A stretch of DNA of 64,000 nt from Prostheceraeus crozeri (GCA_907163375.1 CAJQUW010000619.1:1-64000); one strand, 5' to 3'. Positions 46,377-57,954 are shown, counted from the first letter of the stretch. Numbers and translations: made by a program. The notes: a model not told the origin generated them from the sequence alone.

Positions 46377-49300
46377 TCAAATGTTAATATTTCGGCGTTT
46401 CTGAGACCAGGAAGTCAACAGATCATCAATATTGAGGTTGTCAGTCAGATCTTTCTCAATTGAAATGGCCAGAGGATGCTCTAATCTGTCATCAGACATG
46501 GTTGAGCGCACTAATGTCTTCACAAGCTTTAATTTTGAGAAGGCTCTCTCATCTGAGGCAACGGTCACGGCTGCAGTCAGTGCGAAGCGAAACAATCTGT
46601 TTGTGAGGGGATAAATCCGTTTGCGAGTAAAGCACTCCTTGGCAATTTCGGATAGCGATTTGTTCGATGAATTGAATCCCTAAAAATATAAATGATATTG
46701 TTAATCAAGAAAATGAATATTTAGCAAAATAAACTCACCGCATGTTTTAAAAATGAAATGAATGTGGACAACTCTGCTTGATATGCATCAGGATGGGTTT
46801 CGTTAGCAAATGGGGGCATGAGGCGAATGAAATTGCTGATATCATCAATTTTGGGATCTGTAAAAATGGAGGCCGTTGGTGGGAGAAGGGTGTATAATGG
46901 TTTGATGACAGACAAATGGCGGGTCAGAATATCTCCATAGCTGTTGATTTGGACATCTAGCAATAGCAGGAATTCTCGCCGGTAGAACGAATGAATCGTC
47001 TCATGGTGTTTTCCGGATTCTCATCCAACCGTTTGGGCGGTTTGCGGTATCGATGAAATCTGAAATAGTCCGATTATATATTTGATAGCCGTAAATATTT
47101 CTAACATTTTGCAGTTTGGATATAGGTTAAGAATATAATTTTCTACTTTATCAGAAATCTTGATTAAAGAGTTCATATGCAGCCTTATGCTGAAATTCTG
47201 CTTGTGCGGTAGGATTTTTATCTGAGTGTTTCATGATCTCGCCTTTTGAAATGTGAATCAATGTCATCATCAAGGAATTGTGATGCAAACTTGATTCCAG
47301 CATCAATCTGGTCATTCATGGCTTGTTCATCACTTCTGATACGTTTCAGTCCTTCGACCGTTGCTTTTATCAGCTCGACAACATCGATTGCATTTAGTTC
47401 TTCTTTTTGTAGCTGATCTGTCATACATTTGGTCTTGTACATAACATTCTTCATGAACATCATTGATTGGATAAAGTCCAGGTTTATGATCTTCTTGAGC
47501 AATTCGTTTGAGGAAGAATTATGAGGATTGGGAAGGTCCTTAAGAGCCTGGATTATCACACCGAATGATTTCCAAACTGCAGTGATCGACTCAGCTCGAC
47601 TGCTCCAGCGAGTTTTTGATAAGTTCCTCAGTTTGAAAGGGTTGTCAATTTGCTCTAACTCTATTTTTTCTTCAAGTACAGCCATTCTTTTAGTGCTGTC
47701 AGTGAAGAATACATACAGAGATTCTAATACGTTATAGAATGACGAAATGATACTGCTTGCATCACAGCTATGTTCTACACTGTAAATCGCTCAATACCAA
47801 TCACATACGAAGGATGCATACCAAGATATTTTTTTGGTATATTTCTGTATGATCTTGGTATATATTTGTATGCTTTTCGCATGTTATTTCAAGTGTGGTA
47901 TGCTTTACATACTAAAGCCATACCAGCACAATGTTAAAAGAAAGCATCAATCATGTCCAAAGTATGTTGATTTAAGGACTTTTGTCAATAAAGATCACAT
48001 TAATGTTACTACTGTTCTGTAAGTAGTTAGATAATGACATTCAAGAGTGATACCTTAAATGCTGAATTCGATTTTAATACATGTAAGTCCGAGGCATTTC
48101 ATAAATAATCAATAAGTATTTGACCATCAACAATTATGTATCATGTAATTTTGAAATAAGGCATATTATCAATCCGAAGTAAAAACACATTATAATTCAT
48201 CAAATGCAAAAATAGTTATGTTTGAAATATATAACTCAACATGGTTGCTGAAAAGTTATCGTTTTATTGAAATGATGTTTATCAATTTAGTTCAAGGTTA
48301 TGAGCTAATTATGAGTCTTGTGAATGCTATAAGACAAGTTGCAAAGATGACATGCGGCTTTAATTCCACAATAAATCTAATCTAGTTAAATACCACACTG
48401 TCACAAAGAAATATTCACGGCTGGTATTACTGGAAAAAAGTTATTTGTAAGTAGTATGTAGTATAACATATTTTTTGCCATATGACATAAAGCTATTCAT
48501 ACGAAAGACATACGAAACACATACCAATTTGCATCGGGTCTCGTATATAAAACATACCAAGAATTCGTATTTCAACGTAAAACAGCCAATCACAGTTAGC
48601 ATAGTTCGTATCGTTTACATACCAATCACATACGAAAGTAAATGGCCATTCGTATGAAAAACATACCAGATTTCTTTATATATACCAGAATCTCGTATCA
48701 AATGTTGGTTTCAAATTGTATGTAAACTTGGTATGTGTTTGTATGTAATTTTCGTATCCAGCGATTTACAGTGTACTACAGTATTGGAGCGATGTGCAAG
48801 GCATGGGACGTACGGAATCTGTCTACCTAGCAATTCTCCCATTTTTTGCTGTGCTCCTTTAGATTTGCCAGACATAGACGATGTGAAGTCATATGACTGA
48901 AAACATAAATTTTCAGAGCTTATACCACGACTGGAATATACTTCCAAAATTTCACTAGCGGTTCCAGCACCAGTTTTGTCTTCAGCTACCCGCAAACCTG
49001 TCACTCTTTCTTGGATAATCCCATCCGAGTCGATATAGCGCGTAGTGACCGCCAACCTGTCCTTGTGAGAAACGTCAGGAGTGTGGTCGGCTATGGTCGA
49101 AAACATACCTGCTTCTTCTATCTCATCGGATATCTTTTTAAAGACCGCTACTCCGACTAGCTCTATGAACTCATTTTGAGCGCGTGGACTCATGTAGGTG
49201 ACATGATATGGTCGCATCCTACTGCTTGACAGCCACTCTCTCATGATTGGGCAAGGACGAGATATGAGTTTCGTAATTTGTACGAAATTTCCATCATCAT

Positions 49301-50472
49301 CATTTCCCGACCCCCTGAATGCAGTACCCTGTCTCGCCAATGTAATCGTGACATCCAGCAGGATTTTGATGACAGTTTGGTTGTTTAATCTGTCCTCTTC
49401 CATTTGAAGCTGGTGTGCTCTAAGAGTCTTATCTAGCAACACTTCCACATTGTTGCTTTTGCTCAAAAAATGAGCATAGCTTTCAATGGCATTTCTATGA
49501 TACGTGGATGAGAAATGAGACGCTAGTTTCCCAGGATTGTCTTTTCCTCGACTTTTCATCTTATCCCATGACGAAATGCCAGTGTCAAACCACGCTCTCT
49601 GACCACGACCTTCATTACTATCTGGTTGAGGGAACAGAGAACAGACGAAACAAAAAGCTTTATCTCTTGCCACACTATATTCAAGATGTGGGTAGGATTC
49701 ATACCATCTAGGACTGAAGCTGTTCTGTTTTGAGGTTGGTATGGATGGACTCTTCGGATATGAGCCCAGTTTAGGTTGACAGGGACCCAAATTGATGAGA
49801 AATTGGCGTGCCGCATCAGTGCGGATAATACCACGATTACCAGGATCATGATCCGGTTTCGACGGAAGTATCTCAACAACTACTGGCAGTTTACTGTTCT
49901 CTAACTCACTTAGCTGCCGAGTTGCAATTTTACTCAGTTTCGTTACAGAGTCGCTTAAGCTTTCTGCCAAAGAATTGATACTAATTAAGATGTGTTCAGG
50001 GTTAGGAACATCGTCTTGCTTTACCTTATTAAGCAACTGCTCGCATTCTGACAGGTGCCTTGCAACTGCACTAATATGTGCTGCCGATTCAAGCCAAGAA
50101 AGCTTGCTACTCGTTTCATTTTGAACAGGGGCATCACAATCAATATCCATAACTTTCTCTGCAGATTTAGGAGAATCATTTTCTGATAGTGCTATAGACT
50201 GTGTATTAGCTTCATTTACAATTTCCTGTACTGCAGTGGTTGCCGGTATGTGATCTTCATTGGTACTGAAGATTGAAGAAGTTCGCTTTTGAGATTTGAA
50301 AAACGGATTTTCTGGACCTCCATTTTTTTAAAGGTATTCCTCTTCTGGAGTCTACACGGTCTTTATGGTATTTGAGATTATGCTGAGTTTTGTAATCACT
50401 ATCAAAAATTTGATCGCATCCAGGAACTAGGCATTGCAATTTGCACCTTTTGGGCTTTTTGGTCGACATCAA
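46377..50472 (-). pseudogene. hAT transposase gene (DUF4371/ZMYM1-like) with two introns, disrupted
   Basis: Order on the minus strand: a C2H2-like finger (CLVPGCDQIF...HNLKYH) near the Met at 50472; a TTF-type/N-terminal region (FSPRWYESYPHLEYS, AFCFVCSLF); DUF4371-like core (RQGTAFRGSGNDDDGNF, SSENLCFQSYDFTSSMSGKS, PCLAHRSN); after the MITE, LSKTRWSSRAESI; and the dimerisation tail ASDERAFSKLKLVKTLVRST. Two introns fit the frame: 47060-47242 with a GC donor and AG acceptor (joining HFKR to FHRYRKPPKRLDENPE), and 46680-46738 with GTGAGT donor and TTTTTAG acceptor. Frame breaks lie near an A7 run at about 50330 and near 47000. It would bind the TIRs and cut the element out; this copy is dead. 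Confidence 0.88.
47778..48773. mobile_element. 996-bp MITE inside the hAT transposase, TA-flanked
   Basis: The ends CACTGTAAATCGCT and AGCGATTTACAGTG are perfect 14-bp inverted repeats, flanked by TA at 47776-47777 and 48774-48775. Removing it and one TA restores a continuous hAT sequence, so the insertion site is certain. There is no transposase. The terminal regions are filled with CATACCAA, CATACGAA and their complements, about 20 CATAC/GTATG pentamers in all. The TA target suggests a Tc1/mariner-mobilised element. Confidence 0.92.
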
Positions 50473-51339
50473 AATGCTAAAAAAAAGAAAAGTTACATGT
50501 ATTCAAAATTCAGTCTTACAATTTATGATAAGACAATAAGTGTCGGTGATGTTACAGTAATTGTTACTTCCGTAGCTTCTATAATTCAGTGCTTCATATT
50601 CTAAAAAATACTTTCTTTCATCAATTATGAAGTAGTGGAAATGTGCACATAATGATACACTTAAGCGCCATCGTCTCTTATAACAACAAATTAACGGGTT
50701 ATTTCTGACGAATGCAACAGGCGCGTTATAAGGATCATTGGCCTTGGATAAATTTTTCTTGTCTTTAAGTACATTTTAGCTCGAAAATTTTATACCTAAA
50801 ACGTTATAGTCGATGCATGATCGATGATTTTTTAGGCCTATATGACTTATGTTTATACAAATCTGAGCTTTGTGAAGAATTGGAAGTAGGCTCGCTTTTC
50901 CATTCAGTCTTTGCTCTTTTCATCTAGTTTCTTGACTTTCAAGCTCTTCCGCTTTGTGTATAGAGTGCTCTATGCTCTCATCCTCAAATACAATCATTGC
51001 AATGTTTAAATGTGGTAACATAGACGTGAACTGGTTTCAAAATTGATTTTTCAAATTAATGATTTCAAAACTGATTTCGGATTTGACATTCTTGCAGGGA
51101 ACATCAAAGTGTGTGTATTATAAGCTTAGTGTGAGTGTCTTTGATAGTGTATTTCTGAATAACTATTTCAACAAATTAATCCTACCTTGAAAAATGACGT
51201 TAATCCTACAAATGAAAATGACGTTATACCGATGAATTTAAGGCATAATTTCCGACAATTACCAATTTTCCGACAGAAAATAGCCGAGAGGGGGTGTCAA
51301 CCCCCCAACCCCTCCTCAATTTACGCCCCTGCTTAGAGT

Positions 51340-52743
51340 AAGTCTTATTTTCTCTCTCTTACATTCTTTATTTTATCTTCCGTTTATTTCAGAAATATCA
51401 TAACGCCTCTGTTCATCCACATGTCTAGAATAGTTATTCCTAGCCTCTGATTTGTTGAGTCAGATTCACCCATCATTGTATAGGGTTTACGTAACTTTCT
51501 TCGTCTGTAGGTTATTGCCAATGTCGTTCAGAGGTCAATGATAGGGATAACTTCGCATTTTGGATGTGTGACATGTTTTCTTCCAGACTGCACACTTCTG
51601 GTTCCCAGCACTATCCAGATAATTTTGGCCGTAACATTTAATAGATTCTCGCTTGATTTTCAGTCATAGGACTTCAAGTGAATTTGCAGGTCAGTTGCCT
51701 TCTCATAGCAATACTATTTCTTTAACTGTAATTTAAACAATTTTACATAGAGTGTTGATACTCAACGATTGACAATTGAATCGTAGATAATCCCTGTCTA
51801 AGATTAATAAAAGCGTTTCAGTAAAATTTCAATAATTGGATGTTCCAGATTGCTTTGTAATCATCGTTATGACAAATTTGGCTAACCGCACCGTGTACTT
51901 ATCAAATCAATTTTTCGGATAATCAATAATCAGGCTTAGATTTGTTATCTATTCCTATCAGTGAAACGCATTCGCACAAAGAGTACCTTAAAAACATTAT
52001 TTCTACCGACTCATCACAGTAACGCGCTTTGTATGTTTAGCCTATAAGTGAAAATGCTATTCCGCGCAGACGATTTGCCCAGAGTCCCAAGGCGTCAATA
52101 ATCTAGGATTATGTAGGCCTACTTTGATTTTGAATAATTTTGAAAGGTTAAATATCAGCCTCATCAGCAGTTTAGTGACTTGCTACTGGTGAGAACTGGT
52201 CTGATTTATCTGTTTCTTCGCATCCTTTATATCGTCGTTAAATACCGTCGTAAATAATAATTTCTTGCATTCGACTTATGGACTATTATCGTAAATATTA
52301 TATTTAATTTTCTACATACATGTACATCGTAAACCGACCGTATAGAAATAATTGGGAACGTTTGGCCCGATACAAATCCTCAAACATTCTCTTAAAACTC
52401 AAATTGATTTGATCATGTTATAAATAGATTGCCAATAATGTGTAATTTATAATCATGATATCTTCACTACGGGCGATGTATTCATTTTCAAATATCAAGG
52501 TTTGTTGATATCTGAGATATCTCGGTTGAACTAGAATAACAGCTTTTGGCACATAAAAAATGCTCCGGTCAAAGAGTTACATTCTCCATGGAATCCTAGA
52601 TATTTGCATAATATCTATATGCATAAATATCTAGGCGTCTATGCATTCTCCTATGTCTATGACTTAAATTTGAATCTTGTAAGATGTCTAACAAATCACA
52701 TCAAATTGTCTCTGAAATTGACACTTTTCTTGCAATATGGAAG
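51340..52743. other. No supported gene
   Basis: The first 35 bp repeat TTTCTCTCTCTTACATTCTT, also present at about 45980 left of the hAT. The palindrome CTAGATATTTGCAT/ATGCATAAATATCTAG lies near 52597-52635. Otherwise AT-rich. Confidence 0.35.
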
Positions 52744-52773
52744 CTTAGAAGAAATTAAGGAAGGATTTACGGT
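52744..52773 (+). CDS. Weak candidate exon upstream of the 54-kb gene
   Basis: The frame ending LEEIKEGFT|GTAAGA runs in phase 0 into the exon at 54118. The donor is good; the acceptor (TTTTCTTGCAATATGGAAG) is only fair, so the 5' limit is a guess. The peptide fits the helical character of the next exons. Kept as a possibility only. Confidence 0.25.
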
Positions 52774-54117
52774 AAGACATTATTCAAAGTAGCATAATAA
52801 TAAGTATTCAATTTTCGCGCTATTTTGCATCGGCTTTTAGAATTTTGGTGTACGAATTTTTATCGGTATAATCAAATACTTGTCTGAATTGGCAATAGCA
52901 TGCAATGAAGTGCAAAGGTTTTCGCCAATTAAAGTTGCTATCAATGCTGACACGTAGACTCACACCGACCTATACTGTACTGGGTCTATATAGATCAAGA
53001 CATATCACATTAATAGATAGATAATTTCCAGGCTTGCAAGATTCATGTTGTAATTTCAAAATACATCACGACTACAACTTATTCAATCATGAATAATCAT
53101 TCCTGTTTCAAAGAAAATTTACATGCTATTGGATTTCAGCGACAGTAAAGTATTTCGACAGAATTTCGTTGTAAAAGATGGTTCATCTGCTTTGGTATGC
53201 TGTTTCTGAGTTTTGCTTTCCCTCTAGTCCAGTAACCAGTTCTAAATCAATGTGATAATCTGTTATCGGCTATGCGTGACTCACGCATATGTCATTTTCA
53301 AATCAGGCAATCAGCATATTTCAGAAAGTCAGAATTTTAGTTATGCTCAATGAAAAATATTCTATGGGAAAGATGACAACAGATTTCTGTTTCCCAACCA
53401 TTTAAACTAATCTTATCATTTTGATAACTTTATCGATGTATTTTTCAATTTACTATGCATAAAAAGCACAAGAATAAAATAGGTATGCGTAACGTCTTAC
53501 GCTCATTTTTTCAATGGCTTTTGATTTCATTCTGAACTCCACAGAAGGAATAGAAGCATTAAATAGCTTTAACATGAAATGTCGATAGAATTAGCTAAAT
53601 GAGTAACTATCAACTTGCATGCAGTTTGATAATAATTTTGTTCAACTGTGTTATGAACGGAATTTATATATAAGACATATTATATATAATGTATAAGACA
53701 ATGTATGCATGTATTTCGAGTGCAATAATCGCAAAGTGAATGCTATATCAAGCCATTCTTTGTTAAATATTTTTTAGAAATCTATATCAGTGCAAATCTA
53801 TGTAGCACTGACACTGCTGCAGTATGCATTACTTGTCAGAGCATACGTGCAATTATTGGTAAGGATTGGACGCTTAGAAATCGGAATATAAACACATTGA
53901 AATCAATACTTCAAATGAGGACGCTATTGTATGATGTCTATGAATAACATGCAAATATTTAATGATATTTGTGAACATACTTAACTTTTCCTAGTCTAAG
54001 CTGTATGCAATTACAAGTAAGATTACTACGGTAACATTGTAAACATTTTGCATACCGGTATGTTATGTTGTACAACGCACTTTCTTTTTTCTAAGCTTCA
54101 CGTCGAAAAAGTTTCAG
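52774..54117. other. No gene seen, probably intron
   Basis: AT-rich. A perfect odd palindrome, TATGCGTGA-C-TCACGCATA, lies at about 53270-53289. No exon or element was recognised. Confidence 0.35.
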
Positions 54118-54178
54118 ACCCGTTATGAAAATATACTAGACCAATACTGTATAACCACTGATGAGCTGTTTGAAAATA
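54118..54178 (+). CDS. Candidate exon, second host gene
   Basis: The acceptor AAAGTTTCAG precedes 54118, and GTATGA follows 54178. The open frame (20 codons plus 1 nt) reads TRYENILDQYCITTDELFEN. The end phase matches the 2-nt start of the exon at 54257. If the small intron is retained, the frame also stays open through it, adding a Cys-rich stretch, so both forms are possible. No domain recognised; helical and acidic in character. Confidence 0.42.
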
Positions 54179-54256
54179 GTATGAACTTAGCATGTTTGAA
54201 CTGTTGTTACTCACAATCTAAGCCTACATGTAGTCACGCAAATCTATTTTTTACAG

Positions 54257-54339
54257 ATGCTAATCGACTGCATCCTATAGTCGAAAGGCTTGAAGAAATT
54301 GTGTCTGCTGCAAAATCAATTGATTTCAAACCTGGAACA
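54257..54339 (+). CDS. Candidate exon, second host gene
   Basis: The strong acceptor CTATTTTTTACAG precedes 54257, and the donor AACA|GTAAGC follows 54339. It completes the codon from 54178 and reads ANRLHPIVERLEEIVSAAKS then IDFKPGT, a likely coiled-coil or helix. It ends in phase 0, matching the exon at 56177. The intron to that exon is 1.8 kb and contains an antisense PLE. Confidence 0.48.
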
Positions 54340-54940
54340 GTAAGCTTTATTCGATACTTAGTCTTATTTTGGCTTTTGCACTTGTAAGTTCAGTAAATGT
54401 TACTCCACGCACATATTAAACTGTTACATGATGAAATTACTGTATTCAAGATTGTCAAATTAGCAAGGGCTAACCTTAGGCGAAACACAGTTAATAATGA
54501 ATTAAATCACAAATCAAACTATTCAGTAAGTAAAACCAATGTGAAAAATAAGAATAAAACACAAATGCGAATGTTGAAAATATTCAAATGGTAGATAATG
54601 AAAAAAAGTACTGTGTAAATATAAGTAGAGTGAGAAAAAAAATTGATGACTTACTCGAGAACTCCTGCCTGTCTGCCACACTGTGTGTTGGGCAGTGTAG
54701 TAATTGCGGAAATTGCTTATATGTATTGACAAAACTTAATCTGCAGGTCTGGTCGCCCATATGCTTGCACATGTCAATTGCGTCAGAATGAAATTTAATG
54801 CTTTGATTCAGGAGAAGATGAAGTAGAAGATAACGATAAGTGAAAAGAATTTGATCCCTCAAAAGGACCCATGTGGCGTTCCCTATAGGTTAAAGGAAAT
54901 AACAACTGCAACAGATCATCTAATTGAAAAAATGTGCAAT
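54340..54940. other. Open but unassigned stretch
   Basis: Several short frames are open on + (54397-54594 and 54588-54791, the latter with CVGQCSNCGNC). A GTAAGT donor occurs at about 54527. I could not fit them into the host gene by phase; they may be an alternative exon or part of an old element. Confidence 0.3.
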
Positions 54941-55026
54941 TGAGGTCATCAGCAGGAACTTGGGTAAGGATTCGCGTTTCGGCCCCTACTCCTGAACGCT
55001 CAAACTCACCCAAGCGGGGCCCTGCT
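54941..55026 (-). other. Conserved 3' motif of this PLE family, copy B
   Basis: On the minus strand: GCAGGGCCCCGC, GGGTGAG, then GGGGCCGAAACGCGAATCC, then CTGCTGATGACCTC. It aligns with 45793-45882 in order and spacing and sits 30 bp after the end of the related RT frame. Conserved outside the coding region, so it is probably a functional RNA or 3' end signal. Confidence 0.5.
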
Positions 55027-55055
55027 ATATGAAAGCAGTCTCGAAATCAATTAAA

Positions 55056-56017
55056 TCAATGAAAGCACGCACAATTATTAAGAAGCTGCTTAGCAGAAAA
55101 AGATCCGTATTTCAATAAAATTTCACTATGCTTATGCAGCTGCTTCTCAGCACTTTGCTTGAGATCTACGCTGTTATATCCTCTCTTAATGAGAGTAGTA
55201 GCTGTACGATTGACTTTTTGGATGAAATCTTTTTCCAATGTACAGATGCGCCCATACCTTAAAACTTGTCCAGCAAACACTCTAGCTCCTGTCCTGTAGG
55301 GCATACAGTTTTGCGGAAAGGTTAAAAGGGTGACAGGGAAATTAAAATGGTCGACTTTATGAAAAACAGATGTAATTGTGCCGCAGTCGGTGATATTTAT
55401 ATAAATATCAAGGTATTCTACTTGTTTGTTATTACTCCCACTTCTGCTGGCTTCTAGACTAGGTGGGTAAATCTGTGGTATCAAGGAATCAAACTTTTTA
55501 TAATTAATAATGCATAAATCGTCGATGTATCTGGAAGTATTAGATAATAATCCAGCTAGACCGTACTTCTGATTCTTCATTAAATTAGTCATAAAAATAA
55601 ATTCACAATGTAAAAGAAACAAATCCGCAAGAAGAGGACTGCAATTACCACCCATAGGAATGCCTCTTACTTGTTGAAAGACTAAACCTCCGAAAGTAAC
55701 AAAAACTTCGCTTATAATGAACTTCTTTAAATTTATAATAGCTTTTAATATATAATGGCTTCTTTAAATTTATCCTTAGTGAATACGCTATAACCTTGAT
55801 ACCTGACACCAGATAAAAAACTTTTTTCAAAACCTACACACAAATATTTCCTATTAGAATCGTTGAAAATTAAGTCGAGCAGGTCGGAAATGTGAGCAAT
55901 GACATCTTTATGATCCAGATTGGTGTACAAAGTGGAAAAATCGAAAATTTGTACGTCATATGCTGTAATGTTTTGAATTTTATTGAGGAATTCAGCGGAC
56001 GATACTATGCTCCAATA
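55056..56017 (-). mobile_element. PLE-type reverse transcriptase, antisense in a host intron
   Basis: Read on the minus strand from 56017: SIVSSAEFLNKIQ, QIFDFSTLYTNLDHKDV (RT motif A region), GIPMGGNCSPLLADLFL (motif B), NTSRYIDDLCII (motif C with the catalytic DD), then SLIPQIYPPSLEA, VEYLDIYIN, VFAGQVLRYGRIC and a C-terminal Lys-rich stretch ending at 55056. The YTN and PMGGNCSPLLA segments point to Penelope-like RTs. No GIY-YIG domain follows. The part after motif B (199 codons) is one open frame; the whole is broken at least once. The homologous copy at 44.8 kb is far more decayed. Confidence 0.75.
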
Positions 56018-56176
56018 ACAGTTAATACCACTATTACTATTTGTTATTGTTACTCTTTATTATTGTGTTAGTTAAATCATTATTCGTGTATAAATTGTTA
56101 GGCCTATCGGCCGTATAGAAAAATGCCATTGGCCTGCATGTAGGCAACTGTAAAATCATTGTCTTATTCTTTCCAG

Positions 56177-56343
56177 GATTTCAGGTTGGAAACGGCTGAT
56201 GAGGAGGAATCGGCAAGCAGATATCCCACGTCTTCTACTCCCAATTGCAATCCTCTTGCAAGCATTACATCCAACACTGATGATCTTTTGGTTTCAAAAA
56301 GCAAAGAATGTCTCCTCAAGAGGATAATGTTGAAATTGGAACG
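56177..56343 (+). CDS. Candidate exon, second host gene
   Basis: The acceptor TTATTCTTTCCAG precedes 56177, and the donor ACG|GTGAGT follows 56343; both are strong. Only frame 0 is open (55 codons plus 2 nt). It reads DFRLETADEEESASRYPTSS, a Ser/Thr/Asn-rich middle, and ends CLLKRIMLKLER. Start phase fits the exon at 54257-54339. No domain is recognised; the acidic and Ser-rich composition suggests a disordered linker before a basic helix. This is the best-supported exon in the window by splice signals. Confidence 0.6.
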
Positions 56344-56666
56344 GTGAGTTCGATGAACTGTTCAACAATGTAGGTTAGATATACCGTAAAATGGATACCG
56401 TGCCTGAAACAACTGTCTAAAGTTCTGAGTGCTCTTGAACACTTTTGTCGAATCAGTATAATGATCAAATATCAAAAATTAATTTTATGAGATCAATTGG
56501 ATCTTTCTATAATGCCTCACAATGAATGTTCTCATTTAATCGATCCATTAGGCCTACATACGGATTCCGGTAATTACAGTTTACTGAATAACATAAAAAA
56601 CAATGATTATAAGCCGTACTCATACATTAGTTATATCTAAAGTTATCTTAGATGATACCATGGTAG

Positions 56667-56799
56667 AATACTGTTACACCGTACGATGTGTATGCGTGGA
56701 CAATGAATATTTTGACTACGAAAATTGAATCTACTGATCCCGAAGCGAAGCTGAGGGATTCTTATGCGCAGCCACGCATAGCCATTGTATAACAGTATA
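56667..56799. repeat. ~133-bp imperfect fold-back
   Basis: ATACTGTTACA and GTATGCGTGG on the left pair with CCACGCATA and TGTATAACAGTAT on the right. The middle includes GATCCCGAAGCGAAGC. This is a short MITE-like hairpin. Confidence 0.5.
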
Positions 56800-57685
56800 T
56801 TATCTTATTCCTAGCTAGTGAAGTCACAGTCATAGAGCGGGCATACATGTATACTTGCATTTTTATTATACAGTACATATTTTCCTTTTATACCGTATTT
56901 TTAGTACATGTATAACGGTAATTTACGTAATACACATTGCTTTGATTATACTTACATGTACAGTCTGACATCCAAAAGTAAAATAACATAACTGATATTA
57001 TTGGTAATTTACAGCTTTTGTACCTCACTTTCAGATAAAAATTCAATTTGTGCACCTGTATTCAATGCAACAAATGTACTCGTATATTTGAGTATCAGAC
57101 ATAAACAAAATCAAAATGCAACACAAAAAGAGAAGATTGTTTCAAATGACAACCATCAAAATGTCAGTTATGTTATTTTATCTTCGGACGGCAGCAGTAC
57201 TGCGCATTAAATTAGAAGCTTTTTAAATCGCTTTCAGGGGAAGCTTTTTGGTTGTCATACATTACTTTATTCTTGCTGGTGTTTATACAATTTCACATTG
57301 CATTGATAGACCGATATGCATTCTACATTGAAACATTCATTCTTTTCATACTAGGCCTACTTGTAAAATTCATCATTTCATTTTTTCCAAAATAGCCGGA
57401 TGAAATTTTTGTACTACATAATTAGCGATTTTCAACTTCACTGTGGTGCATGAACATGTACATACATGTAGTATAATCTGAAAATGCAATAGGCCCTATA
57501 TCGGGAGAGGATTTTAGATGATATGCGAAATCAACAACAACAACAGCTGTCTCAACGAATAACTTGAATAAGACCGTTCACAGAAAATTACGATAATTAT
57601 GTAGCTATGTCATATAAATGTCATACCGTATACTATAGTGGATAGTCCATGTATTTCATTCAATCTCTCGTTTCATTATTTTCAG

Positions 57686-57792
57686 GTTTCGGTGCCGATC
57701 GGTATGGCAAAGTGAAAGCTGAAACAGAGTCGATTGTGCGCAAAAAGTTACATACTGAAGCGGAATTACTGAAAAAACAAAATTTGTCCTGA
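57686..57792 (+). CDS. Possible terminal exon, second host gene
   Basis: The acceptor TTTCATTATTTTCAG precedes 57686. The longest frame reads FGADRYGKVKAETESIVRKK then LHTEAELLKKQNLS and stops at 57790-57792. This would need a 1-nt phase upstream, whereas the exon at 56177-56343 leaves 2 nt. In that phase the exon reads only 11 residues to a TGA at 57720-57722. Either an exon between them was missed or the short ending is used. Confidence 0.35.
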
Positions 57793-57954
57793 ATACACAT
57801 AATGCATATCATGCGGAAATGTTGCACTTTTTTTCAATTTAATTATTGTATTATTTTCGTGTTCGGGGAGTCTCAAATGTAACCACTTTTATCTAAGGAA
57901 ATCGAATGCTTTTTTAATTTGCCTATGAAAATTCTATAACATAACTTTATGGGA

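Larger units (their letters stand above)
46054..51331 (-). mobile_element. Full-length hAT transposon, 5,278 bp
   Basis: The ends are perfect 13-bp inverted repeats (CAGGGGCGTAAAT and ATTTACGCCCCTG), flanked by the 8-bp duplication CTTAGAGT at 46046-46053 and 51332-51339. Length, ends and 8-bp target are those of hAT elements. It carries one transposase gene on the minus strand (46377-50472), itself split by a MITE at 47778-48773. Clean ends and target duplication point to a fairly recent insertion; the gene is no longer intact. The insertion site is just downstream of a degenerate PLE. Confidence 0.95.

Noticed and set aside
49508-49879. Frames within the hAT transposase in other registers
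   Set aside because: Shadows of the transposase, whose own frame is clear by domain content.
52597-52635. CTAGATATTTGCAT...ATGCATAAATATCTAG palindrome as a regulatory site
   Set aside because: AT-rich palindromes of this size are expected in such sequence; nothing nearby supports a role.
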